Positions 6,501-14,212 of a DNA stretch of 64,000 nucleotides are shown in pieces. A program made the translations under genes and the position numbers. Below the pieces are notes generated by a model. The model searched no databases. It saw only the letters and a program-made list of their open reading frames with translations, and was not told the origin of the DNA. Each line of letters begins with the position of its first letter. The stretch's first letter is position 1. Source of the stretch: Candidatus Avelusimicrobium pullarium (GTDB lineage: Bacteria; Elusimicrobiota; Elusimicrobia; Elusimicrobiales; Elusimicrobiaceae); assembly GCA_944323745.1 (NCBI GenBank), contig CALUTQ010000001.1:672863-736862 (forward strand). The letters are read 5' to 3'.

Positions 6501-9456
6501 CTTCAATACGTTTAGCGCCGCTGAGCGCCTTGGCGCCGATGAGCACCTTGGCCTGAGAGCCGGGATAATACAAAGACTGCTGGGCAATGGCCACGGCGGG
6601 CAGATCCAGCGCGGACTGCTTTTGTGCCACCAAAAAGACCAGTTCTGCATCGTCGGCATTTTTACTTTGCAGTTTCAGTTTATAAATGCCTTCGGGCAGC
6701 GGGTCAATGGAAATTTGCGTTTCCTTCGCGTCTTTTACGTTAAAAGAATGTTTTGCCACGCGGCGCAGTTCTTTATTGTTAACGTAGAGCGCTTCCAAAT
6801 TGCCGCTAGCGGAGGAAGGAACCATATACTCGTCTTTTTTATCTTGCGGCAGTACGTTTTCCAGCTCATAAATTTCGGCCGTAAATTTACCGCTGACGGG
6901 CTGTCCGTTTACGTCGGTAAGGGTAATGCGGGCCAAGGGGCTTTTTTCTTCGGCGTCGTAAAAGCCCTTGTCAAAAACTGCCTGGAAAAATTGCGCTTTG
7001 CGGCTGGCCTTGTAGGCGTGCTGGGTTTCTATCACGCGGCCGGAAGCGTCCATTACCGAGGCGTGCACCGTAAATACGGAAGGGAAGCCGTTGTCCTGCC
7101 CGGGGCGGGGGGTAAATTTAATTTCAAAATTACCGTCTTTGTCCGTAGTGGTGCGGCCTTCGGCCACGAATTCGTTGCCGGAGGGGAAATTGCCCGTTCT
7201 CCACCACCAGAAAGGCGGGCGGAAATATGTGCGGTTTACGGTGTAGGTAACGGTGGCCTTTTCCAGCGGTACGCCAAAATAATACTGTGCGTGGCCGCTG
7301 ACGGCGGCTTCTTTGTCGTACTGCAGTTTGGCCGCATCGGAGAGGGTAATTTCGTAATCGGGGCGTTTATATTCGTCTACGCGGAAATTGGCGTAGCCTT
7401 CGGCCCGTATTTTGCCTGTTTTGTAAGCGGCCTCCACCGTATATTGGCCCAGCAGGCCCGTATCGGGCAGGGTGATTTCGTCCCGTGCGGTGCCATAGGC
7501 GTTAAGGTGTAAGGTGCTTTGGTGCACTTTCTCGTAATTGGCGTCACGGACGGTCAGCGTTACTTGGCTGTCCTGCGGCATTGTTTGCAAACCGCGGCCC
7601 GTTTGTTCAAAGCCGTACACGGCCAGCTGCACTTTTTGGCCCGGGCGGTAGATGGCGCGGTCCGTTTCGGCATAGAGTTTAAACGGGGAAGCGTCATAAT
7701 AATCAAAGTAAACAGAGCCGGACATAAAAGCGGTGCTGTCGTCTTTAACGGCTTTGGGCAAAATAAAATAACTGTTTGATTTTCCTTGGTTGAGATAAAT
7801 TTTGCGTTGCAGCGTCAGCAGGCCGTTTTCATTGGTTTTGCCGGTTTGGGTGTTGCCTTTCCAATCGGTGTAATAGGTAATGTCTGCATCGGCCACCGGT
7901 TCGCCGGTTTTAAGGTTTAACGCGTAAATGCGGAAAACATTGGGCGTAATGGTTTTGGCTTGACGGGTGCGGTAGTCGGCGGGGTTGCCTTCTATGGCAG
8001 AAGAAGCAAACAAAGCCAGTTCCGTATTATTAAGCACGATGGCCTGTACGGGGGCTTGCTGCGGGTCAAAGGTTTTTTCGTACGAGAGCAGCAACACGTA
8101 AAATCCGCGTTTATGCAGCGGGGGCAGTTGCATTTTCATCTCTTTAAACGCATAGGGTTTGTCGTACGAGACGGACGTGCTGGTTTCCGCCACGGAGGTG
8201 CGCTGCAAAATCTGTGGAATCTGATCCGATGGGACGGAGGTTAAATACCGCCAGGAATTAATCGTGCCGGAACGGGAGGCTTTATACCATTTGCGCAAAT
8301 CGGCCTCGCTGGCGGAATAAATGCGGGCATATACCGTTTCTATATTGCGGGCGGTAAACGAGACGGAGGCATCGGCCAAGTTTTGGCTGGACGCGGCGGA
8401 CTTGACATTAAGCACCGGCTCGCGGATGCCCCGTGCAAATTCGGCACAGGACTGGCTGTAATAACCGCCTTTCAGCTCGGCCGCGGCCCAATCGCATACG
8501 GCAACGGCTTGGGCATATTCTTCAGCCTCGTTGAGCAAGCGGGCCGCTTGCAAAGCCGCATAGGCTTTGCCATATTCGGCGCCGGAAGAAAGCAAAGCCT
8601 GGCTGATTTTGCTTAAAAGGCTTTTCTTTTCCGTGGAATAGCCGGCCAGTTCCTGCAGTTGGGCGGCTGCTTCCAGGCGTTGTTTGGCTTGGTCCTCAAA
8701 GCTGAATAAATAGGAATAATCAAAAGGAAGCGTCAGGCGTTGGGCGTGCCAGATAATGCGTGCGTCGGCGCGGCCTTTGCCGCCCAGTTCGGCCGCTTGC
8801 GTAAGGATGTAGACCAGCTGTTGCGTGTTGTCTTGCGCTTTGGCAAAGCTGTCGGCTTGGGCATTAAGCACCGCGCCGGCCCGCAGCGGAACGGCCGCTT
8901 GGGAGGAAAGCAGGCGTTGTTTCCACTGCAAAACCACAAAATCAAACAAGGTGGGAATTGCTTTTTGGTCGGCATCCTGTAAATTTAAAATCAGGGTCTC
9001 TTTGGCAATGGGCGCATTAATCAGAAAGGTGCGCAGATCCCAAAGTTGCTGGTAACATTGGTCTATTTTTTCATTCCACTGGTCTTTGCTCAGTTGCGGT
9101 AAAGAAGCATTGTCTTCGTCGGAAGAAGGCAAAATGGGCCCGTATATTTGGCTTAGGCGTTGGGCGGTGTAAGCACGGTAAAGCAAAAAGCGCGCTTTCC
9201 AAAGCGGGTTTTGCGGAAGGGCGTAGGTAAAAGCCGTTTCCGCCGCGGCTTGATATTTGCCCAGCATATATTGGCTGGCAATCACGCGCAGCTGTGCTTC
9301 GTATAAGTTTTCGCCTTTTGCGGCGGAGACTTCCTGTTCGTAATATTGGAGAGCTTCGGCAAAGCGGCCTTTTTCAAAGGCGGCGTCTGCGGCTTGGCGG
9401 TTTTGCGCCGAGAGCGAAACCGGAAGCAGACATAGCAGCAAAATAATTTTTTTCAT
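3538..9456 (-). CDS. Large exported alpha-2-macroglobulin family protein without thioester motif
   Basis: 1972 residues. A signal peptide (hydrophobic stretch ending SLSA, about residue 17) is followed by a helical, TPR-like region, then a chain of macroglobulin-type beta domains (with the block DEYKRPDYEI typical of the MG2/MG3 region), and an A2M segment with LTAWNIIAFALT. A helical region near residues 1430-1750 corresponds to the thioester domain, but the CxEQ motif is missing: where it should stand there is LKPVHNDALSIADRY. Thioester-free macroglobulins such as E. coli YfaS occur in the periplasm. The usual PBP1C partner is not beside it. A good GGGAGG site precedes the ATG. It may trap proteases or brace the envelope; this is family knowledge, not shown here. 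Confidence 0.85.
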   Translation of the reverse strand: MKKIILLLCLLPVSLSAQNRQAADAAFEKGRFAEALQYYEQEVSAAKGENLYEAQLRVIASQYMLGKYQAAAETAFTYALPQNPLWKARFLLYRAYTAQRLSQIYGPILPSSDEDNASLPQLSKDQWNEKIDQCYQQLWDLRTFLINAPIAKETLILNLQDADQKAIPTLFDFVVLQWKQRLLSSQAAVPLRAGAVLNAQADSFAKAQDNTQQLVYILTQAAELGGKGRADARIIWHAQRLTLPFDYSYLFSFEDQAKQRLEAAAQLQELAGYSTEKKSLLSKISQALLSSGAEYGKAYAALQAARLLNEAEEYAQAVAVCDWAAAELKGGYYSQSCAEFARGIREPVLNVKSAASSQNLADASVSFTARNIETVYARIYSASEADLRKWYKASRSGTINSWRYLTSVPSDQIPQILQRTSVAETSTSVSYDKPYAFKEMKMQLPPLHKRGFYVLLLSYEKTFDPQQAPVQAIVLNNTELALFASSAIEGNPADYRTRQAKTITPNVFRIYALNLKTGEPVADADITYYTDWKGNTQTGKTNENGLLTLQRKIYLNQGKSNSYFILPKAVKDDSTAFMSGSVYFDYYDASPFKLYAETDRAIYRPGQKVQLAVYGFEQTGRGLQTMPQDSQVTLTVRDANYEKVHQSTLHLNAYGTARDEITLPDTGLLGQYTVEAAYKTGKIRAEGYANFRVDEYKRPDYEITLSDAAKLQYDKEAAVSGHAQYYFGVPLEKATVTYTVNRTYFRPPFWWWRTGNFPSGNEFVAEGRTTTDKDGNFEIKFTPRPGQDNGFPSVFTVHASVMDASGRVIETQHAYKASRKAQFFQAVFDKGFYDAEEKSPLARITLTDVNGQPVSGKFTAEIYELENVLPQDKKDEYMVPSSASGNLEALYVNNKELRRVAKHSFNVKDAKETQISIDPLPEGIYKLKLQSKNADDAELVFLVAQKQSALDLPAVAIAQQSLYYPGSQAKVLIGAKALSGAKRIEVYNGGEFLAAREIVGPGAGIYSLPIQNSWRGGVYLRWFGAGDYRFYTAQTFVNVPYDNKELALHIQVPDEVRPGQKVNWAVSATNANGGPVQGQASVRVYDKSLDYYVSSDKSAFGLDDLYPSPRLGAGLADSGFDVYASYLFDRQDEQTQLPQAPVMPQLNLQQRFLAYGAMARNTMMKAAAPVMALQASNGAARDAVVAEEEVAFDTAATAEAGVAGGTEPANMQTPRSDFSETAYFNPMLPLSGGKGTVSFTMPQSLTAWNIIAFALTRNADFGAFTAQTVTRKDLMVRLALPRFWREGDASTIVAQVTNLTDKKRSSEVTLDVLIDGKDAAARFGIEKRTQSVTVPAGGTAEVTWAINVPQEIALADITATVRAGDDTDAESRQLPLLPAKERLAESVTVALESGTQTLKLENLLTPDATRQVSTVNLRVDPGLLLSVFDAMPQLLKPVHNDALSIADRYVPLSVVNGFYKTYPMLQDAVAALPKRDRQKPAWDNQDPARLMLLEETPWLQEAQGGKEREAFLTDLFNPSAVAQARAKAEKELAKYQTASGGYSWMPGGQPSEFITLRLLAAYSEALRYGGDIPQTAAKKALAWLAPRIEKNLKEADASAYTVSAALYAAYVFTAYPQSWAEIKNAPVQNWLDYADRHAQYMTPLGQTYAAAAYYRLGKGTKAQNYMDVVLSQMKTDPVTGAYFAPEAHSWLWYNDTLATQTATLRTLLEIRPEATEKAAQLVKWLLFNRRAQVWDATTATADAVYALLDYMKRNGLLDDPAEYTLKWGDTKETLHFEPFEWGDKLTWTQEAENVPGQYYTATVTKRGGLTGFVTLDAVYTTANAQNSPKGVLNVTRAYLLKYTENGKEKVRPLQPEEALPVGSEIEVRLTIDASSAFDYVVLTDPKPAGFESTELLSGWSYDVLSVYRENRDASTNFFFDRVPAGTYTLRYSLRPTLGGDYHALPAQVQSMYAPQFSAHTNSAQIKVQALEN

Positions 9457-9470
9457 ACGTCCTCCCTCTA

Positions 9471-9518
9471 TAAAACGGAAAAATCCCTTTTTGCTTATCA
9501 GCTCAAGAGATTTTCCGT
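9471..9518 (-). terminator. Possible weak terminator after argS
   Basis: On the minus strand ACGGAAAATC and GATTTTTCCGT pair with one bulge across a loop of about 23 nt and are followed by TTTTA. The long loop makes it weak; argS and the macroglobulin gene could be partly cotranscribed. Confidence 0.35.
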
Positions 9519-9553
9519 TTCCGTTACTTTACAAATTTTTCGTGCGTGTGCGC

Positions 9554-11146
9554 TTACATCTTTTCCGGCGCGCTCACGCCCAAAAATTCCAGCCCTTTCT
9601 TAATACGTTCGGCCACCCGCTGGCAGATGAACAGACGCGACTGCGTCAGCGGCAGGTTGTTTTCGTCCAATACACGGCAGGTGTCGTAGAACGAGTGGAA
9701 CAAACCGGCCAGCTCCGTCAGATAGGTGGTCAGGTGATGCGGGCTTAAATCGTGCAGACAATTCTGCAGCACCGGTTTAAACCACACCAGTTTAAGCAGC
9801 AGCGCGCGTTCCTGCGGGGTCAGCGGCGTAATAATGTCTGCCGGCTGCAGGCCCTTTTCGGCCGCGGCGGCAAAAATGGAATGAATGCGCGCGTGCACGT
9901 ACTGCACGTAATAGACCGGATTCTCGTTGGACTGTTTTTTGGCCAGTTCAATGTCAAAGGTCATCTGTGCATTGGGCGTGCGGCTGGCGAAAAAGAAGCG
10001 GCAGGCGTCTGCCCCCACGTCGTCAATCAGTTCGCGCAAGGTAATAAATTTGCCCGCACGTTTGGACATTTTCACCTGTTCGCCGTTGTCAAGCAAATGC
10101 ACCAGCTGGTGAATGATGGGGACAAAAGACTGTTCTTCTTTACCCAAAGCGTGCACGGCCGCTTTCATACGCGGCACATAACCGTGGTGGTCGGCACCCC
10201 AAATGTCAATCAGCGTGCCGTAGCCGCGGTCGTATTTATTTTTATGGTAAGCAATATCGGCCAGAAAATAAGTGGGGCGTCCGTCGGTGCGCACCAATAC
10301 GCGGTCTTTGTCGTCTTTGGCTTCTTTGTCTTGCGTGGAACCAAACCAAACGGCGTCGTCTTTTTTATAAGCGTAGCCGTTGTCCTCCAGCGTTTTCAGT
10401 GCTTGCTGTACGGCCCCTTCTTTATGCAGTTCAGACTCGCGGAACCAGCGCGTAAACTGCACGCGGAAGGCGTCCATATCTTCCTGCTGGGTTTTAATCA
10501 AATATTCCATCGCCCACGTGCCGTAGTCTTCTTCTTTCAAATCTTTGGGCGCTTTTTTGGCCATTTCAATCAGATACGTGCCGTGATAACCGTTTTCGGG
10601 CGGTTCTTTGCCTTCAATTCTGGCTTTTAACGATTCGGCCAGCAGTTTAGCCTGGTTGCCGGCATCGTTTACGTAATATTCGCTGTCGCACAAATAGCCC
10701 AATGCGCGGTAAATGCGCACCAGACTGTCGCCCAGGGCCGCGCCGCGGCCGGAAGCCACGTGCAAAGGGCCGGTGGGATTGGCGGACACAAATTCAATTA
10801 AAATTTTATTTTTGCCGCCGTAGCTGTGGCAGTTGTCTTTAATGCGGCGGTCTTTGGCGGCGGCGATAATAAAGGCTTCTTCCAGCTTTAAATTGATAAA
10901 CCCGGGCGCGGCGGCCGTGGCGTCTTCTATACCGTTTACTTCACGCAGCAGTACGGCGGCCTGTTTGGCAATTTCCATCGGGTTTTTGTGCAGCACTTTG
11001 GCTGCAGCCATTGCCCAGTTTAAAGACAAATCAGCCCCGGTATGTTGGGGAGCGGGGGAAAATTCCACCGCGGGAAGCGCCGCCCCGCCAAAAGCGGGCG
11101 CGCTGGAAAGTTTAAGTTCAATTTCTTTTTTCAGTTGCTCAAACAT
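9554..11146 (-). CDS. argS: Arginyl-tRNA synthetase
   Basis: 530 residues, close to the usual 550. The class I signature appears as VSANPTGPLHVASGRGAALGD (the HIGH-type motif being HVAS), and the second signature as VKMSKRAGKF. The N-terminal additive domain and the C-terminal helical anticodon domain (ending in a DALALR-like region with FLGVSAPEKM) are both present. It attaches arginine to tRNA-Arg in the cytoplasm. The start is 2 nt after the stop of rsfS, so the two form an operon. Confidence 0.95.
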   Translation of the reverse strand: MFEQLKKEIELKLSSAPAFGGAALPAVEFSPAPQHTGADLSLNWAMAAAKVLHKNPMEIAKQAAVLLREVNGIEDATAAAPGFINLKLEEAFIIAAAKDRRIKDNCHSYGGKNKILIEFVSANPTGPLHVASGRGAALGDSLVRIYRALGYLCDSEYYVNDAGNQAKLLAESLKARIEGKEPPENGYHGTYLIEMAKKAPKDLKEEDYGTWAMEYLIKTQQEDMDAFRVQFTRWFRESELHKEGAVQQALKTLEDNGYAYKKDDAVWFGSTQDKEAKDDKDRVLVRTDGRPTYFLADIAYHKNKYDRGYGTLIDIWGADHHGYVPRMKAAVHALGKEEQSFVPIIHQLVHLLDNGEQVKMSKRAGKFITLRELIDDVGADACRFFFASRTPNAQMTFDIELAKKQSNENPVYYVQYVHARIHSIFAAAAEKGLQPADIITPLTPQERALLLKLVWFKPVLQNCLHDLSPHHLTTYLTELAGLFHSFYDTCRVLDENNLPLTQSRLFICQRVAERIKKGLEFLGVSAPEKM

Positions 11147-11148
11147 TT

Positions 11149-11685
11149 TTATTTGGAAACCTTCTTGGCAGACTTTTTGGTTGCGGCGGCTTTTTTGACC
11201 GTCGTTTTTTGGGTTGTTTTTTTGACAGCGGCTTTTTTGGCCGCGGGTTTGGCCGCTTTTTTAGCAGTGGTTTTGGTTGCTTTTTTGGCGGTTGTTTTTT
11301 TTGCCGCCGTCTTTTTGGCGGCGGTTTTTTTGACGGCTTTGGGTTTTTTGAAATTTAACTCCGTGCCGAAACTAAAAATTTTGTCCAGCGCATAAAAATC
11401 GCGCGCTTCCTGCGTCATAATATGCACCAGAAAAGAGCCGTAATCGGACACGCGCCAAATCATACTTTCCCCGCCGTCGCGGTTAGATTTATATACGCCT
11501 ATTTTTTTGAGCTGGGTGCTTATTTCGTCCTCTATCGCCTCCATATGGGGTTTGGACGTAACGGTGGCCAGCACGATATAGTCGCACAAAGAAGAAAGAC
11601 CGTTTAAGTCTATCACTTTAATATTTTCGGCCTTTTTTTCGTCTGCGTAACGGGCGGCCAAACAGGCAATGTCTTTATTTTGCAT
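11149..11685 (-). CDS. rsfS: Ribosomal silencing factor RsfS with a long Lys/Ala-rich tail
   Basis: 178 residues. Residues 1-110 are a normal RsfS domain: DLNGLSSLCDYIVLAT, then WRVSDYGSFLVHIM and ARDFYALDKIF. This domain binds ribosomal protein uL14 and keeps subunits apart when nutrients fall. Residues 112-178 are an added tail of repeated KKTAAKK / TTAKK units, very basic and low in complexity, like bacterial histone-H1-type proteins. The ATG at 11685 has a GAAGAGG site; a GTG two codons earlier is less likely. The tail is encoded in the same uninterrupted frame, so the fusion is real unless the assembly is wrong. Confidence 0.88.
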   Translation of the reverse strand: MQNKDIACLAARYADEKKAENIKVIDLNGLSSLCDYIVLATVTSKPHMEAIEDEISTQLKKIGVYKSNRDGGESMIWRVSDYGSFLVHIMTQEARDFYALDKIFSFGTELNFKKPKAVKKTAAKKTAAKKTTAKKATKTTAKKAAKPAAKKAAVKKTTQKTTVKKAAATKKSAKKVSK

Positions 11686-11776
11686 AGACACCTCTTCTCA
11701 AATATATATATCAGCATAGCATTTTTTAGGCGTTTTTTACTATATAAAACTCTCCGCGTGCCCGCGTGCAATTTTA

Positions 11777-11788
11777 TATACTAGTTTT
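11777..11788 (+). promoter_or_regulatory. Leaderless promoter of rsmI
   Basis: TATACT is followed by 6 nt (AGTTTT) and the ATG of rsmI. No ribosome binding site is present. Confidence 0.55.
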
Positions 11789-12496
11789 ATGCTATTTATT
11801 GTACCGACCCCGCTGGGGAATTTGCAGGATATCACGCTTCGCGCACTGGACACGCTGAAAGAGGCCGACTTTGTGCTTTGCGAAGACACCCGCCGCACAC
11901 AAATTTTGCTGATGCATTTTGGCATTTCCAAACCTACCGTCCGTTACAATGAAAATGACGATTTTTCCGTCAATCGTTGTTTGGAGCTGCTGCGTCAGGG
12001 CAAGAAATGCGCTTTAGTGTCGGACTGCGGCACGCCGTGTATTTCCGACCCGGGGTGGAAATTGGTTAAACAAGCCGCCAAAGAAGGCTTGCCGCTTACG
12101 TCTTTGCCGGGGCCCAGCGCCGCGGCCTGTGCGCTGGCGGGCGCGGGGTTTACCGGCGGTGCGTTTACTTTTTTGGGCTTTTTGCCGCGCCGCAGCGGCA
12201 AGGCCGCCAAACTGTTGGCCGGCGCTTATGCCCAAAAACATCCCGTTATTGTGTATGAATCGCCTTACCGTGTTATTAAACTGTTGGAGCTGATTTGCAA
12301 AACGCTGGGGGAAAACACCCCCGTGGTGGCCGCGCGGGAAATATCCAAAGTATACGAGGAATGGCTGCGCGGCGGCGCACGCGAAGTGGCCGAAAATTTA
12401 AGCAAACGCAAAAAAGTGCAGGGCGAATTTGTAATCGTAATCGGTTTGCCCGAAACGCAGGAGCAGGATGATGAAGAGCCGGATCTACCCTATTAA
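11789..12496 (+). CDS. rsmI: 16S rRNA 2'-O-ribose methyltransferase RsmI
   Basis: 235 residues. It begins with LFIVPTPLGNLQDITLRAL and contains CEDTRRT, LVSDCGTPCISDPG and LPGPSAAACAL, all signature blocks of this tetrapyrrole-methylase-like family. RsmI methylates the ribose of C1402 in 16S rRNA at the decoding centre. The C-terminus EFVIVIGLPET is also typical. The end overlaps tsaC by 29 bp, so the two are translated from one message. Confidence 0.95.
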   Translation: MLFIVPTPLGNLQDITLRALDTLKEADFVLCEDTRRTQILLMHFGISKPTVRYNENDDFSVNRCLELLRQGKKCALVSDCGTPCISDPGWKLVKQAAKEGLPLTSLPGPSAAACALAGAGFTGGAFTFLGFLPRRSGKAAKLLAGAYAQKHPVIVYESPYRVIKLLELICKTLGENTPVVAAREISKVYEEWLRGGAREVAENLSKRKKVQGEFVIVIGLPETQEQDDEEPDLPY

Positions 12497-13103
12497 CGAA
12501 ATGACGCCAGCACAGCTGCAAGACGCCGCCCGAATGATAGATGCCGGGGCGGTAACCGTTTATCCCACCGACACCGTGTACGGCATCGGAGCCAATGCTT
12601 TTGACGAAAACGCCATTGCCCGCATTTATGAAATAAAACAGCGGCCGGCTTCTGCGGCGTTGCAGATTTTAATCGGCACGACGGAACAGGCGCGCGCCAT
12701 TGTGCAATGGAGCGAACAGGCCGAAAAATTGGCCCGCGCTTTTTGGCCCGGTGCTTTAACGATGATTTTGCGCCCGAATGAAAAAGGCCAGCCCCTGCGC
12801 CGCGGGTTTGAAGGCCTTGGCCTGCGCGTGCCGGCGTATGCGGCGCTGACGCGCCTGCTGGGAAGCCTGCAGCATCCGCTGGCCTCCACCAGTGCCAATT
12901 TGCACGGCAAAGCGGTGTTTACCAACGAAAAAGAACTGGTCGCTTTTTTTGACGGAAAGGCCGATTTGATTTTGACGGGCGGCACGTTGGGCGCGCGGGC
13001 GTCTTCGGTGTTGGATTTGACGGGGCAAGAACCCCAACTGCTGCGGGAAGAGGCCCTTTCCCGTGCCGCGCTGGAAAAGATATTGGAAACGGCCGTAAAA
13101 TAG
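12468..13103 (+). CDS. tsaC: Threonylcarbamoyl-AMP synthase (TsaC/Sua5/YwlC family)
   Basis: 211 residues, the size of TsaC or the YrdC domain of Sua5. Visible hallmarks are VYPTDTVYGIGANAF, KQRPASAALQILI, FWPGALTMIL, the glycine-containing LGLRVPAY and STSANLHG. It makes threonylcarbamoyl-AMP for the t6A37 modification of ANN-decoding tRNAs. An AGGAG site inside the end of rsmI precedes the ATG. The long Sua5 C-terminal domain is absent. The other t6A genes are not in this window. Confidence 0.92.
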   Translation: MMKSRIYPINEMTPAQLQDAARMIDAGAVTVYPTDTVYGIGANAFDENAIARIYEIKQRPASAALQILIGTTEQARAIVQWSEQAEKLARAFWPGALTMILRPNEKGQPLRRGFEGLGLRVPAYAALTRLLGSLQHPLASTSANLHGKAVFTNEKELVAFFDGKADLILTGGTLGARASSVLDLTGQEPQLLREEALSRAALEKILETAVK

Positions 13104-13116
13104 TTATAATAACTTT
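13083..13116 (+). promoter_or_regulatory. Leaderless promoter of the histidine kinase gene
   Basis: TTGGAA (13083-13088), a 16-bp spacer and TATAAT (13105-13110), then 6 nt and the ATG. It overlaps the last codons of tsaC. No Shine-Dalgarno site. Confidence 0.6.
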
Positions 13117-14073
13117 ATGCTGGAATATCTCAGACAATTCAATTACGCCATTTATTACACCGTGCTTACCACGGCGCTTTTGCTGCTTACGTTTTGGATC
13201 GCGCGGCGCTTTGCTATGCGCAAGATGAAACGCGTGGTAATGAAAGCAGAGCATAACTATCAGCAGCAAATTGCTTCTTTGCAAATGCAGCTTTCGGGCA
13301 AAGTGAGTATGCTGGAAGGGATGGTGGAAAAATTAAAGCTTTCCAACCAGGAACTTAACCGATTAAGCGAAATTCGCTCCAAATTTATGTCCATCGTGGC
13401 GCACGATTTGCGCCAACCGCTGACGTCTATTCAGGGCTTTACTTCCGTTTTGATGATGGACAGCCCCCAAGGCGGCGGCAATAACGAGCAAATGGCGCTG
13501 AACAATATTTTGAAAGCGACCGACAATATGAACCAGCTGATGGCCGATTTGATGGATATATCAATGATTGAATCGGGCAAGTTTAAAATGGATTTTAAAA
13601 ATTTTAATTTTAACCAGCTGCTTAACGATGTCTTTACCCTTCAGCAGGTTAATGCCCAAAAGAAAGGCTTGTTCTTGCTGAAATATGAATATCCCCACGA
13701 TGTAACCGTATATGCAGACCGTTTTCGCATTTCGCAGGTGCTTAATAATCTGCTGGGCAATGCCATTAAATTCAGCCCGCAGGGCGGCCGTATAGAAATA
13801 CGCTATTTTGTGCAGGACGGCTGGCTGACCTGCTATGTGGAAGATGAAGGCCCCGGTATTGCCTATGACGAGCAAGGCAAGATTTTCCAAAAATTTCACC
13901 AGTCCGATAATGACCGCTCCGGCCGCAAACAGGGTTGGGGGCTGGGCTTGTCCATCGCGCAGGAAATTGTAAACGCCCATAACGGCGATATCGGCGTGGA
14001 AAGCGCCGGCTTGGGGCAAGGCTCTTTATTTTGGTTCCGCATTCCGGTGGAGCCGACCGCTTATCAGGTTTAA
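13117..14073 (+). CDS. Membrane sensor histidine kinase (orphan)
   Basis: 318 residues: one membrane segment (about 10-30), a coiled-coil linker (42-88), a HisKA domain with the phospho-acceptor at His96 in IVAHDLRQPLTS, and a HATPase domain with N box (NLLGNAIKF), G1 (DEGPGI), F box (KFHQSD) and G2 (GWGLGLSIA). There is hardly any periplasmic part, so it probably senses something in the membrane or cytoplasm, or works through partners. No response regulator is adjacent. A terminator follows. The signal is unknown. Confidence 0.92.
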   Translation: MLEYLRQFNYAIYYTVLTTALLLLTFWIARRFAMRKMKRVVMKAEHNYQQQIASLQMQLSGKVSMLEGMVEKLKLSNQELNRLSEIRSKFMSIVAHDLRQPLTSIQGFTSVLMMDSPQGGGNNEQMALNNILKATDNMNQLMADLMDISMIESGKFKMDFKNFNFNQLLNDVFTLQQVNAQKKGLFLLKYEYPHDVTVYADRFRISQVLNNLLGNAIKFSPQGGRIEIRYFVQDGWLTCYVEDEGPGIAYDEQGKIFQKFHQSDNDRSGRKQGWGLGLSIAQEIVNAHNGDIGVESAGLGQGSLFWFRIPVEPTAYQV

Positions 14074-14091
14074 TGCTTTTCCTGTTCCGTC

Positions 14092-14124
14092 AAAAACCCC
14101 GCGTACTAAGCGCGGGGTTTTTTG
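14092..14124 (+). terminator. Terminator after the histidine kinase gene
   Basis: AACCCCGCG and CGCGGGGTT form a 9-bp stem with a 7-nt loop, followed by TTTTTT. Confidence 0.9.
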
Positions 14125-14180
14125 ATAGGAAAATTTTGCAGGGGCTGGCCGGTACGATATCGTTGGCTGTAAATAAAATT

Positions 14181-14209
14181 TAAACGCCCCGGATTTTACG
14201 GGGACGTTT
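14181..14209 (-). terminator. Terminator after dacB
   Basis: AAACG-CCCCG and CGGGG-CGTTT arms form a stem with a single bulge; on the minus strand an AT-rich, T-bearing stretch follows. Confidence 0.65.
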
Positions 14210-14212
14210 GTT

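Noticed and set aside
9752-10630. Long open frame of 292 codons opposite argS
   Set aside because: It is the antisense shadow of a clear argS gene; composition is Phe/His/Gln-rich and no ribosome site or promoter supports it.
11042-11395. Hydrophobic open frame opposite the rsfS tail
   Set aside because: It is the complement of the Lys/Ala repeat (giving Phe/Leu/Ala runs), not a real membrane protein.
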